DNA of 39,803 bases from positions 1-39,803 of the forward strand of contig CAIWHQ010000359.1 of NCBI GenBank assembly GCA_903912465.1. Direction: 5' to 3'. Below are positions 21,691 to 30,611 of the stretch, piece after piece. Under the pieces are notes generated by a model. The model made no database searches. It saw nothing but the letters and a program-made list of their open reading frames with translations, and was not told the DNA's origin. A program made the position numbers and the translations under genes. Numbering within the stretch: position 1 is the stretch's first letter; each line of letters opens with the position of its first letter. The stretch is from an uncultured Alphaproteobacteria bacterium. GTDB taxonomy: Bacteria; Pseudomonadota; Alphaproteobacteria; Caulobacterales; Caulobacteraceae.

Positions 21691-22839
21691 ATGCGCGACT
21701 ATTACGAAATCCTTGGCGTTCCCCGCGGCAGCGACGAGGCCGCCCTCAAGTCTGCCTTCCGCAAGCTGGCCATGGAGCACCACCCCGACCGGAATGGTGG
21801 CTCTGAGGAGGCATCGACGCGGTTCAAGGAGATCAACGAGGCCTATTCGGTCCTGTCGGATCCCAAGAAGCGGGCCGCCTATGACCAGTTCGGCCACGCG
21901 GGGGTGAACGGCGGTCAGGGCGGCGGCGCGGGCTTCACCGACATCAACGACATCTTCTCGGAAGTCTTCGGGTCGGCCTTCGGCGACATGTTCGGCGGCG
22001 GTCAGAGGCGGAGCGGCCCGGCCCGGGGCCAGGACCTCCGCTACGACCTCGAGATCACATTGGAGCAGGCCTACGCCGGGTCCGAGGTCGAGATCACCGC
22101 CGCCACCGCCATGAGCTGCGAGGCCTGCGAGGGCAGCGGGGCCAAGCCGGGGACCAGCCCCGTCACCTGCCAGACCTGTGGCGGTGCCGGCCGGGTCCGG
22201 GCCGCCCAGGGCTTCTTCGCCATCGAGCGCACCTGCCCCCGATGCGGCGGCGAGGGGCGGACCATCAGTGATCCCTGCACCACCTGCCGCGGCCACGGCC
22301 AGATCCGGCGCAACCGGACCCTCCAGGTCCGCATCCCCGCCGGCGTGGACGACGGGGCCCGAATCCGCCTGGCGGGCGAGGGCGACTCCGGAGCCCGGGG
22401 CGGCCCCCGAGGCGACCTTTACATCTTCGTCTCGGTACGGCCTCACGACCTGTTCGAGCGCGAAGGCCTCGACCTGCACTGCACCGTGCCCGTCCCCATG
22501 ACCACAGCGGTTCTTGGCGGCGAGATCGACGCCCCCTGCCTTTCAGGCGGAGCGGGTGCAGGCGACGAGGACGACAACCGCCTGACCGTCAAGGTGCCGG
22601 AGGGTGCCCAGACCGGCCGGACCGTGCGGATCCGTGGCCGGGGCATGCCCTCCCTGCGCAGCCGAGAGCGCGGCGACCTGGTGGTGGAACTCTTCGTGGA
22701 GACGCCGACCCGGCTCGACGCCCGGCAGAAGGCGCTGATGCAGGAGTTCGCCGAGATCTCCAGCGAGCAGCAGCATCCCGAATCCAGCGGATTCCTGAAC
22801 CGGGCCCGGAAATTCTGGGAAGACGTCACCGGGGGCTGA
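21691..22839 (+). CDS. dnaJ: Molecular chaperone DnaJ
   Basis: MRDYYEILGVPRGSDEAALKSAFRKLAMEHHPDRN, G/F-rich region, four CxxCxGxG-type zinc-binding repeats. Confidence 0.99.
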   Translation: MRDYYEILGVPRGSDEAALKSAFRKLAMEHHPDRNGGSEEASTRFKEINEAYSVLSDPKKRAAYDQFGHAGVNGGQGGGAGFTDINDIFSEVFGSAFGDMFGGGQRRSGPARGQDLRYDLEITLEQAYAGSEVEITAATAMSCEACEGSGAKPGTSPVTCQTCGGAGRVRAAQGFFAIERTCPRCGGEGRTISDPCTTCRGHGQIRRNRTLQVRIPAGVDDGARIRLAGEGDSGARGGPRGDLYIFVSVRPHDLFEREGLDLHCTVPVPMTTAVLGGEIDAPCLSGGAGAGDEDDNRLTVKVPEGAQTGRTVRIRGRGMPSLRSRERGDLVVELFVETPTRLDARQKALMQEFAEISSEQQHPESSGFLNRARKFWEDVTGG

Positions 22840-22917
22840 GGCCTGCCTTTCCCATTCGCCCGGGCGGCCCTAGACTTGCCATCCGCGCCGGGCTGAACCC
22901 GGGTGAGGGAGGATGCC

Positions 22918-24828
22918 ATGACCCACGCCGCAGTCCGGATCGCCGCCGCCGCCTGCCTGACCGCAGCCCTGCTCTCAGGTCCCGTCGCCGCAATGGCGGC
23001 GCCGGCAGCGCGCCCAGCACCGGCCGGAGACGCCGGCAGCCGGGTCCCGGGCTATCCCGACGTGGTCGCCGAATACATCCAGGTTCCCGGGGGCAAGGCG
23101 CCCGGTACGCCAGCCGCCCTGAACACCGCCAGCTTCCTGCGCCTTCGGGCCGCCGCCGACGGCGACCGGCCCCGGCCTGCCAACGCCGTGATCGTCGGAC
23201 TGCCGGGCTTCTCCTCGACCCCGCCCCACTGGCTCTACCTGTCCAGCCAGATGGTCTCCCGTGCGGCGAAGCAGACCTGCGACGGCCAGCCGTGCCGGCT
23301 GGAGGTCTGGGTCCTGCAGCGCCGGGGTGCCAACCTCGCCGAGACCGAGGCCCTGACCGAGGCCAGGCGCAAGGGCGACCCCCAGATCGCCCTGAACCAC
23401 TACCTCGGCGCCGACGCCGTGGGTCCTGACGGCAAGGTGGGGCCCGCCACCGCGGCGGCGGCCTGGAAGCCCCTGACCCAGGCGGACCTGGCCTTCATGG
23501 CCGACTGGGGCTTCGAGGCCTACGCCGCCGATGTCGACGCCATGATCGGGCGGGTGCGCGAGCGGTCCGGTGCCCGCAACATCTTCCTCGCCGGGCACAG
23601 CCAGGGCGGTGGCTTCGTTTCCAACTATGCGGCGCGGCGGGGCCCGGGCGGTAAGCGCGGGGTGGAGGGCCTGGCGGGGCTGATCTTCCTCGATGGCGGC
23701 CCGTCGGCGGGCGTCCAGCCCGAGCCCACCGCCGCGGAGCTTGACGCCTACCTTGCCCGGGTCGACGCCCTGCGCAGCGGCAAGGACAGGGTCTATACCG
23801 ACGCCAATGGCATCCTGGGCGCCATAGCCGGGCCGGCCTCCGCCGCCAGCCAGTCGGTAACCGGCGTCTACTACGCCCTGTCCGATCCCAGCGCCGAGGC
23901 TATCTTCCCGCTGCGCGTCGCTGGAATGGCGCCCGCCCCGGGGGATGACTTCCTGAAGACCGCCCGCATGACCTGGCTTGCCCGGGCCGGGGCGAGCTTC
24001 GACACCGACCCGGTACCCGGCGGCGGCGTTCAGATGCAGATCCTGCAGTACCTGGGCCAGGGCCTCGGCCGGCTGGACTTCACGCCCATGCCCGGGACGT
24101 TGGACAGCTGCGACCGCACGCCGCCACCGGCGGCAGTCGGCCCCATGCGCGCCATGGGCCCGCCCCCCAAGTGCGTGCCTTCCGGCGCCATGGTCGATCC
24201 CGGCCGGGTCCACGGCTGGATCGAGCCCGGACCCGATGGCCCGAAGGAAGCTGGCAGCGCCGGCCTGTGGCTGAACGCCCAGGCCTTTGCCCCCACGCGC
24301 TCCAACATCCGGCCCGTGACGGTGAAGTTCGCCGAGTCGGGACGGCGGGTTATCGACGCCTCCGACATGATCGGCTCGAACTGGTACCCTTCCGAGCGCT
24401 GGGACTTCGACGCGGGCTTCGTGAGCCGCTACCGGACGCTGAAGATCGACCGCGACGGCGTGAAGCTTGACGTCGACAAGGCCGCCATCGCCGGCGTCCC
24501 GGTCTATGTGGCCCGCCAGGGCTTTACCCAGGGCGTGACCGGCAACCCCTTCCCGGGCGTGAAGGACTATACCGAGGTCAACAAGACCGGGACCTGGCAG
24601 ACCCCGGAGGCCAAGGCCGTCAGCCCGTTCGACCCGGCCATCAATGCCGCCATCTACTTCCATACCGACTTCGTGGCCGCGGACGATTCCCGGGCGGGCC
24701 AGGCCCGCCCCGGCGAGCCGGGGGCCTCGGCCATATCGGGCACCCTGGTCGACTGGGTGCTGAAGCGGGCGAAGGGCCTGTCCGACACGCCAACTCCGGC
24801 GGCCCTCGGCGTGCGGGCCCGCTATTGA
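22918..24828 (+). CDS. Exported alpha/beta hydrolase-fold protein
   Basis: Signal peptide ACLTAALLSGPVAAMAAP; nucleophile elbow IFLAGHSQGGGFVSNYAA. Confidence 0.8.
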   Translation: MTHAAVRIAAAACLTAALLSGPVAAMAAPAARPAPAGDAGSRVPGYPDVVAEYIQVPGGKAPGTPAALNTASFLRLRAAADGDRPRPANAVIVGLPGFSSTPPHWLYLSSQMVSRAAKQTCDGQPCRLEVWVLQRRGANLAETEALTEARRKGDPQIALNHYLGADAVGPDGKVGPATAAAAWKPLTQADLAFMADWGFEAYAADVDAMIGRVRERSGARNIFLAGHSQGGGFVSNYAARRGPGGKRGVEGLAGLIFLDGGPSAGVQPEPTAAELDAYLARVDALRSGKDRVYTDANGILGAIAGPASAASQSVTGVYYALSDPSAEAIFPLRVAGMAPAPGDDFLKTARMTWLARAGASFDTDPVPGGGVQMQILQYLGQGLGRLDFTPMPGTLDSCDRTPPPAAVGPMRAMGPPPKCVPSGAMVDPGRVHGWIEPGPDGPKEAGSAGLWLNAQAFAPTRSNIRPVTVKFAESGRRVIDASDMIGSNWYPSERWDFDAGFVSRYRTLKIDRDGVKLDVDKAAIAGVPVYVARQGFTQGVTGNPFPGVKDYTEVNKTGTWQTPEAKAVSPFDPAINAAIYFHTDFVAADDSRAGQARPGEPGASAISGTLVDWVLKRAKGLSDTPTPAALGVRARY

Positions 24829-24910
24829 GCGAAGCCCTGGCCTGCGGGGAGGCGGGTTTCGCCCCGCGCTGGTGACGCCGCCGCGGCCTGCGGCTAGTTT
24901 ACGGCCCGAG

Positions 24911-27604
24911 ATGAACGCTCCCGTCCCACCCCAGGTCGATTCGTCCGGCGCCACGCCGGTGATGGCGCAGTTCTTCGAGGCCAAGTCGCGCCAGCCCGAC
25001 GCCCTGGTCTTCTTCCGGATGGGCGATTTCTACGAGCTCTTCTTCGACGACGCCCGGCAGGCCGCCGCGGCCCTCGGCATCGCCCTGACCGCCCGGGGCC
25101 AGCACGCGGGCGAGCCCATCCCCATGTGCGGCGTGCCCGTGCATGCGGCGGAGGCCTATCTCTCCAAGCTGATCCGATCCGGCTTCAAGGTCGCGGTCTG
25201 CGAGCAGATGGAGGACCCGGCAGAGGCGCGAAAGCGCGGATCCAAGGCGATCGTGCGCCGCGACATCGTCCGGGTGGTGACGCCGGGAACCCTGACTGAG
25301 GACGGCCTGCTGGATGCCCGGGGCTCCAATCGGCTGGCCGCAGTGGCCGTAAGGGCCGGCGCCGCCGCCATCGCCAGCGTCGAGCTGTCCACCGGTGAGG
25401 TCGAGGTCTGGGCGCTGGGCAAGGCCTCCCTCGCCTCGGCCCTCGCCGCCCTTGGCCCTTCGGAGATCCTCGCGCCGGACCGGCTGTTCGCTGACGAGGC
25501 GGTCAGTGCCGCCCTGAAGGCGGCGGGGGGCCTCGTCCAGCCCATGCCGTCGGCCCTCGCCGAGCCCGGCGCGGCAGAGGCCCGGCTGAAGCGGCTCTAC
25601 GGGGTCGAGACCCTGGACGGTTTCGGGGCCCTGTCCGGAGCGGAAATCTCGGCCCTCGGCCTGATCGCAGCCCACCTGGAGACCACCCAGGCCGGCAGGA
25701 CGCCCTCACTCGGGCCGCCCCGAAGGGCCGGCGAGGCCGATGTCATGGCCATCGATCCCGCCACCCGGGCCAGCCTGGAGATCGAGCGCAGCCTGTCCGG
25801 CGGACGCGAGGGCTCCCTGCTGGCGGCAATCGACCGGACAGTGACGGCGCCCGGCGCCCGCCTCCTGGCGAGCCGGCTGTCCCGGCCCCTCCTGGATCCC
25901 GACCGCATCAACCGCCGGCTGGACGCCGTGGACGGATTCCGGGCCCGGCGCGACCTCCGCCGCCAGGTCCGGGAGAGGCTCAAGGGCATGGGGGACATGG
26001 CGAGGGCGCTTTCCCGCCTGGCCCTGGGCCGAGGGGGACCGCGTGACCTGGGCTGCCTCAACGACGGCCTGGCAGGCGGGGCCGGCCTCCACGACCTGTT
26101 TCGCCAGGATGGCAGCCCCCTCGATGCGCCGCTTCCGGTCGCCCTGGCAGAGGCCCTTGAGGCCCTCGACCTCAGCCAGAGGCACGACCTGGCCACCCTG
26201 CAGGCCAGCCTGCAGTCCGGCCTCGGCCCCGACCTGCCCCCCCAGGCCCGGGACGGCGGGTTCGTTGCCCCGGGGGTCCGTCCTGAACTGGACGAGGCCC
26301 GGCGCCTGAGGGATGACAGCCGCCGGGTCGTGCTCTCCCTCGAGGCCCGCCTGGCTGCCGAGAGCGGCGTGGCCCTCAAGATCCGCCACAACGGGGTCCT
26401 GGGCTATTTCATCGAGGCCACCGCCAAGGCCGCCGAACCCCTGCTTCGGGCACCGCTGAACGCGACCTTCATCCATCGCCAGACCCTGGCCAGCCAGATG
26501 CGGTTCACCACGGTGGAGCTTGCAGAGCTCGACGCCCGGATCGCCCAGGCGGGGGAGAGGGCGCTGGCGATCGAGGTCGCCACCTTCGAGGCGTGGCGGG
26601 AACAGGCCTGCGCCCTGGCCGGTCCCGTCAGGGAAGCCGCCTCAGCCTGCGCCGTCCTCGACGTGGCCGCCGCCCTTGCGGAATGGGCCGAGGACGCCGA
26701 CGCCGTGAGACCCGAGATCGACCGGAGCACAGTCCTCGACGCCGAGGGCGCGAGGCATCCCGTGGTGGAGGCGGCGGTCCGGCGGGCCGGGGGTGCCTTC
26801 ACGCCCAACGACTGCCGGCTGGATGGCCAGGGGGTGACTGCCCCCAGGCTGGCCATTGTCACCGGGCCCAACATGGCGGGCAAATCGACCTTCCTCCGAC
26901 AGAACGCCCTGCTGGCCGTTCTGGCCCAGGCGGGATGCCCGGTTCCCGCCCGACGTCTGCGCCTGGGCATTGTCGACCGCCTGTTCAGCCGGGTGGGTGC
27001 GGGCGACGACCTGGCCCGGGGCCGGTCGACCTTCATGGCCGAGATGGTCGAGACAGCCGCCATCCTGACCCAGGCCACGCCCCGGTCCCTGGTCATTCTG
27101 GACGAGATCGGTCGGGGCACGGCGACGTGGGACGGACTGGCCATCGCCTGGGCCTGCGCCGAGGCCCTGCACGACACCAACCGTTGCCGCGGCCTCTTCG
27201 CGACGCACTACCACGAACTGGCCGAGCTCGAGCGCCGACTGGCGGGGGTGGCTAACCTGTCCATGCGCGCCCGGGAGTGGAACGGCGAGCTGGTCTTCCT
27301 GCATGAGGCCGGCCCTGGCCCTGCAGACCGGTCCTACGGGGTCCAGGTCGCGCGGCTGGCGGGCGTGCCGCCAGCGGTCGTGGCTCGGGCGCACGAAGTC
27401 CTGCAACGCCTGGAGCGGGAGGCCGGCACCCCGGCCCAGCTTGGCGACCTGCCGCTGTTTGCCGCCCAGGCTCCGGGCCTCGCAGAACCCGTGGGTCCCT
27501 CGCCCGTGGCCGGCGCCCTTGCAGACATGGACCCGGACAGCATGAGCCCACGCGAGGCGCTCGAGGCGCTCTACCGGCTGAAGGGCCTTGCTGCCCCCGG
27601 CTAG
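24911..27604 (+). CDS. mutS: DNA mismatch repair protein MutS
   Basis: TPVMAQFFEAKSRQPDALVFFRMGDFYELFFDDA...IVTGPNMAGKSTFLRQNALL...VILDEIGRGTATWDGLAIAWA. Confidence 0.99.
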   Translation: MNAPVPPQVDSSGATPVMAQFFEAKSRQPDALVFFRMGDFYELFFDDARQAAAALGIALTARGQHAGEPIPMCGVPVHAAEAYLSKLIRSGFKVAVCEQMEDPAEARKRGSKAIVRRDIVRVVTPGTLTEDGLLDARGSNRLAAVAVRAGAAAIASVELSTGEVEVWALGKASLASALAALGPSEILAPDRLFADEAVSAALKAAGGLVQPMPSALAEPGAAEARLKRLYGVETLDGFGALSGAEISALGLIAAHLETTQAGRTPSLGPPRRAGEADVMAIDPATRASLEIERSLSGGREGSLLAAIDRTVTAPGARLLASRLSRPLLDPDRINRRLDAVDGFRARRDLRRQVRERLKGMGDMARALSRLALGRGGPRDLGCLNDGLAGGAGLHDLFRQDGSPLDAPLPVALAEALEALDLSQRHDLATLQASLQSGLGPDLPPQARDGGFVAPGVRPELDEARRLRDDSRRVVLSLEARLAAESGVALKIRHNGVLGYFIEATAKAAEPLLRAPLNATFIHRQTLASQMRFTTVELAELDARIAQAGERALAIEVATFEAWREQACALAGPVREAASACAVLDVAAALAEWAEDADAVRPEIDRSTVLDAEGARHPVVEAAVRRAGGAFTPNDCRLDGQGVTAPRLAIVTGPNMAGKSTFLRQNALLAVLAQAGCPVPARRLRLGIVDRLFSRVGAGDDLARGRSTFMAEMVETAAILTQATPRSLVILDEIGRGTATWDGLAIAWACAEALHDTNRCRGLFATHYHELAELERRLAGVANLSMRAREWNGELVFLHEAGPGPADRSYGVQVARLAGVPPAVVARAHEVLQRLEREAGTPAQLGDLPLFAAQAPGLAEPVGPSPVAGALADMDPDSMSPREALEALYRLKGLAAPG

Positions 27605-28569
27605 AACCAGCCCTTGTGTCGGAACCAGAGCAGGGGCGCGACGCCGCTGACCACCATCAAGCCCAGGGCCAGGGGGTAGCCCCAGGGCCAGGTGAGCTCG
27701 GGCATGACCTCGAAATTCATCCCGTATATGGCCCCGATGAGGGTGGGCGGCATCAGGAGCACCGTGAAGACCGAGAAGGTCTTGATGCTGACGTTCTGCT
27801 CGATGTTGATCAGACCGAGGGCGGCGTCGAGCAGGAAGGCGATGTGCGCCGACTGGGCGGCGGCGTGCTCGGTCAAGGACTGGACATCCTGCTGCACCGA
27901 GACGAGGTGGGCCTGGGCGGACGGCTTACCCGCGATCTCGGGTGCCAGGGCGGCGAAGCTGGCCAGCCGGGCCAGGCCCGCAAGGCTGGTTCGCGCCAGA
28001 GCGGCAAGGGACTGGGTCCGCGCGAGGCTCGTCAGCAGGGGCTCGAAGCCGGCACCCCGGGGACGATCGAAGATGGCGTTGGAGGCGGCCTGGACCCGCT
28101 CGGACCCACGCTCGAGGACTTCGGCCAAACGCTCGATCACCGCGTCAAGAAGGTCGAGGAAGAGGTCCGCCCCAGAGGCACCGGCATAGTCGGGACCGGT
28201 GAGCCTTTGGCTGAAGGCCGAGAAGGCCCTGAGGGGTTCGTAGCGCAGGGTGACCAGGCGACCGCCCGCCAGGACGAAGGTCACAGGCGTCAGGATCGGG
28301 TGCTCTTCTTCGCTCCGGCTCAGCAGGCTGGCGGTCATGAAGGTCGCCCCGCCCTCCATGTAGAGGCGGCTGGACGGCTCTATCTGTGCCATCTCCCGGG
28401 AGGTGGGCAGATCCAGACCCATGGCGCTCTCGAGGATGGCCTCCTCATGGCGCTCGGGGCTGACAAGTTCGATCCAGATGACGTCGTCCGGCACCTGCCA
28501 GTCGGTGGGCAGGTCCAGGGCGTCAACAGTCCGGAAGATCCGGGTCTCGCGGGGAAGGAGGTTGAGCAT
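27601..28569 (-). CDS. CorA family Mg2+/Co2+ transporter
   Basis: C-terminal two-TM region with the YGMNF signature (MPPTLIGAIYGMNFEVMPELTWPWGYPLAL); start at MLNLLPRETRIFRT. Confidence 0.94.
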   Translation of the reverse strand: MLNLLPRETRIFRTVDALDLPTDWQVPDDVIWIELVSPERHEEAILESAMGLDLPTSREMAQIEPSSRLYMEGGATFMTASLLSRSEEEHPILTPVTFVLAGGRLVTLRYEPLRAFSAFSQRLTGPDYAGASGADLFLDLLDAVIERLAEVLERGSERVQAASNAIFDRPRGAGFEPLLTSLARTQSLAALARTSLAGLARLASFAALAPEIAGKPSAQAHLVSVQQDVQSLTEHAAAQSAHIAFLLDAALGLINIEQNVSIKTFSVFTVLLMPPTLIGAIYGMNFEVMPELTWPWGYPLALGLMVVSGVAPLLWFRHKGWF

Positions 28570-28597
28570 GCGCCGCCAGCTGGGGCGCGCCGGACCG

Positions 28598-29272
28598 CTA
28601 GCGCGGCGGCGGCGCGGTGACCGACTGGATAAGGGCGGCGATCCGGTCGCCGGCGTCGGCGGCCTGTCCCAGTATAGACAGGGGCGAGGCACCCGGACGG
28701 ACGGTGGAGGCAACCTGGCTGGCCGCGCTCTGGGCCACGGTCAGGGCGGCGCTCTGGGCCGCATTGAACTGGCCGGAAGCCATGCGCACGGCCTGGGCAT
28801 CCGGATAGATGAAGCCGTAGGTCGGATAGGTGCTGGAGCCGAGGTCGCGGACCGGATCGTACCAGACCTTCACCCGGGACCAGTCGCCCGCCGCGGAGAC
28901 GTCGATCACGGTGACGTCACGTTCGATCTGGCCGCGGGTTCCACCAATCCGGGACCAGTTGGCATGGGTAATCTGGATGACCCGGTCGGTGAGGACCTGG
29001 CTGACGACGGCCACGTGGCCGAGGGTCATGGCGCCGGAGGGCTTGAAACAGAGGACAGAACCGGACGTCGGGGTGAGGCCTGTCTGGTAGCGGCCGGTCG
29101 CCTGGCGCCACCAGGTGTGGGCGTCGCCGAAGATCTGGATGCCGGAGACGAGCCGCGCGAAGGGCACGCACTGCCAGTAACGATCCGCAACGGCACTGGA
29201 CAGGGGCGCAAGCGCCACAATCCCGGCGACGAGCGCCCCGACGGCGATGTGCATGGCGCGCCTGAACATCAA
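28598..29272 (-). CDS. CHAP domain-containing protein with signal peptide
   Basis: QCVPFARLVSG (Cys nucleophile) and GHVAVVSQV (His), plus THANW; N-terminal hydrophobic leader. Confidence 0.85.
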   Translation of the reverse strand: MMFRRAMHIAVGALVAGIVALAPLSSAVADRYWQCVPFARLVSGIQIFGDAHTWWRQATGRYQTGLTPTSGSVLCFKPSGAMTLGHVAVVSQVLTDRVIQITHANWSRIGGTRGQIERDVTVIDVSAAGDWSRVKVWYDPVRDLGSSTYPTYGFIYPDAQAVRMASGQFNAAQSAALTVAQSAASQVASTVRPGASPLSILGQAADAGDRIAALIQSVTAPPPR

Positions 29273-29329
29273 GCCTCTACCCTCAATCCTTCGGAGCTAT
29301 GCATTTAGCGCCTCGAGACGAATCCCGCA

Positions 29330-29560
29330 AGTCCGACTGACGCATCGTACATGTGTCCGGAGGCGAAACGAAAGTCAAATTGAATGACAAACATGGATCT
29401 TGGTAGGATATACTGACAGATAAATTCAGAAATTGTTATCTATTAACCTTTTGCAAATTCAAAATATGCTGATGTCGATCGAGCCTTTTTGCATTTAGTT
29501 TACATATACATTTCATGTAATCGCGCCAGATCGCTCATCTGAAAGCTTTAGAGGCCTCGA
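29330..29560. other. AT-rich intergenic island with multiple inverted repeats
   Basis: Base composition clearly drops relative to the rest of the window. Inverted repeats: GTCA-N7-TGAC (29374-29388), GTTA-N5-TAAC (29435-29447), TTACAT-N9-ATGTAA (29500-29520). Confidence 0.75.
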
Positions 29561-29775
29561 TCAAGATTTGGGGTCATGGGGAAAAGTCGAGAATTTGCGG
29601 TGTTCGGCCTGACTCCAGGGAGGGAAGCGGCGGCGAGGCCTGCGGGCCACCGCCCTGATTTCCGGCGCCCGGCGCCTACCGAGGCGGCGCCGGTATCTCC
29701 TCGACCGGAAAATTCGCCGTGGATTTTCATCCCGCCACACTGGAATTGCCGCAATCCTGCCTTAAGTTGGTCCGC

Positions 29776-30549
29776 ATGGATTCAATTGTCCCCCTCCTCA
29801 CCGATCCCGCCGCCTGGGCGGCCCTTCTCACCCTGATCGCGATGGAGGTGGTGCTTGGCATCGACAACCTCATCTTCATCTCGATCCTGTCGAACAAGCT
29901 GCCTGAAGGGCAGCGACAGAAGGCGCGCCGCCTGGGCATCACCCTGGCCCTGGTCATGCGCCTCGGGCTGCTCTCGACCCTGGCCTGGCTGGTACACCTG
30001 ACCGACCCGGTCTTTTCCCTGGGCGTCACGACCGGCGCGCTGGATCTGACCTTCTCCTGGCGCGACCTGATCCTGATCGCCGGCGGCCTCTTCCTGCTCT
30101 GGAAGGCCACCAAGGAGATCCACGGCATGGTCGACCCCAAGCCCAGCGATGACGTCCTCGACAAGCGGGCTGTGGTCGCAGCCAATTTTGGGGCGGTGAT
30201 CTTCCAGATCATCCTGATTGACATGGTCTTCTCGGTGGACTCGATCCTGACCGCCGTGGGCATGACCGACCACCTGCCGATCATGATCGTCGCGGTTATC
30301 GTTACGGTTGGCATCATGCTGGTCGCGGCCGACCCGCTGGCCAACTTCATCCACAAGAACCCCAGCGTGGTGATGCTGGCCCTCGGCTTCCTGCTGATGA
30401 TCGGAATGGTGCTGATCGCCGATGGCTTCGGGGTCCACATCCCGAAGGGCTACATCTACACGGCCATGGCCTTCTCGGTGGGGGTTGAGAGCCTCAACAT
30501 CATCGCCCGGAACGCCAGGACGAAGAAGGAAGGCCAGGCGGGTCACTGA
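29776..30549 (+). CDS. TerC family integral membrane protein
   Basis: [36 protein letters not shown]...[18 protein letters not shown]. Confidence 0.95.
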   Translation: MDSIVPLLTDPAAWAALLTLIAMEVVLGIDNLIFISILSNKLPEGQRQKARRLGITLALVMRLGLLSTLAWLVHLTDPVFSLGVTTGALDLTFSWRDLILIAGGLFLLWKATKEIHGMVDPKPSDDVLDKRAVVAANFGAVIFQIILIDMVFSVDSILTAVGMTDHLPIMIVAVIVTVGIMLVAADPLANFIHKNPSVVMLALGFLLMIGMVLIADGFGVHIPKGYIYTAMAFSVGVESLNIIARNARTKKEGQAGH

Positions 30550-30581
30550 CCCGCCGGCCCCGGCCGAGGCCCCAGGAGAGC

Positions 30582-30611
30582 AGGGCCCTAGAAGACCAGG
30601 GCCCTAGAAGA
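30582..30611. repeat. Tandem duplication of a 16-bp unit at the 3' end of priA
   Basis: AGGGCCCTAGAAGA at 30582-30595 and 30598-30611 separated by CC; the second copy contains the priA stop codon. Confidence 0.85.

Noticed and set aside
22975-24984. 669-aa ORF antisense to the alpha/beta hydrolase
   Set aside because: Gly/Arg/His-rich, no domain, opposite a plausible exported hydrolase.
29330-29560. Chromosomal replication origin in the AT-rich island
   Set aside because: No recognisable DnaA boxes, CtrA TTAA-N7-TTAA sites or IHF consensus found by eye, and no hemE/parAB-type flanking genes in the window.
29560-29775. yybP-ykoY (Mn2+) riboswitch upstream of terC
   Set aside because: Looked for because of TerC context, but the conserved loop sequences are not recognisable; left as a generic leader hairpin pending an Rfam scan.
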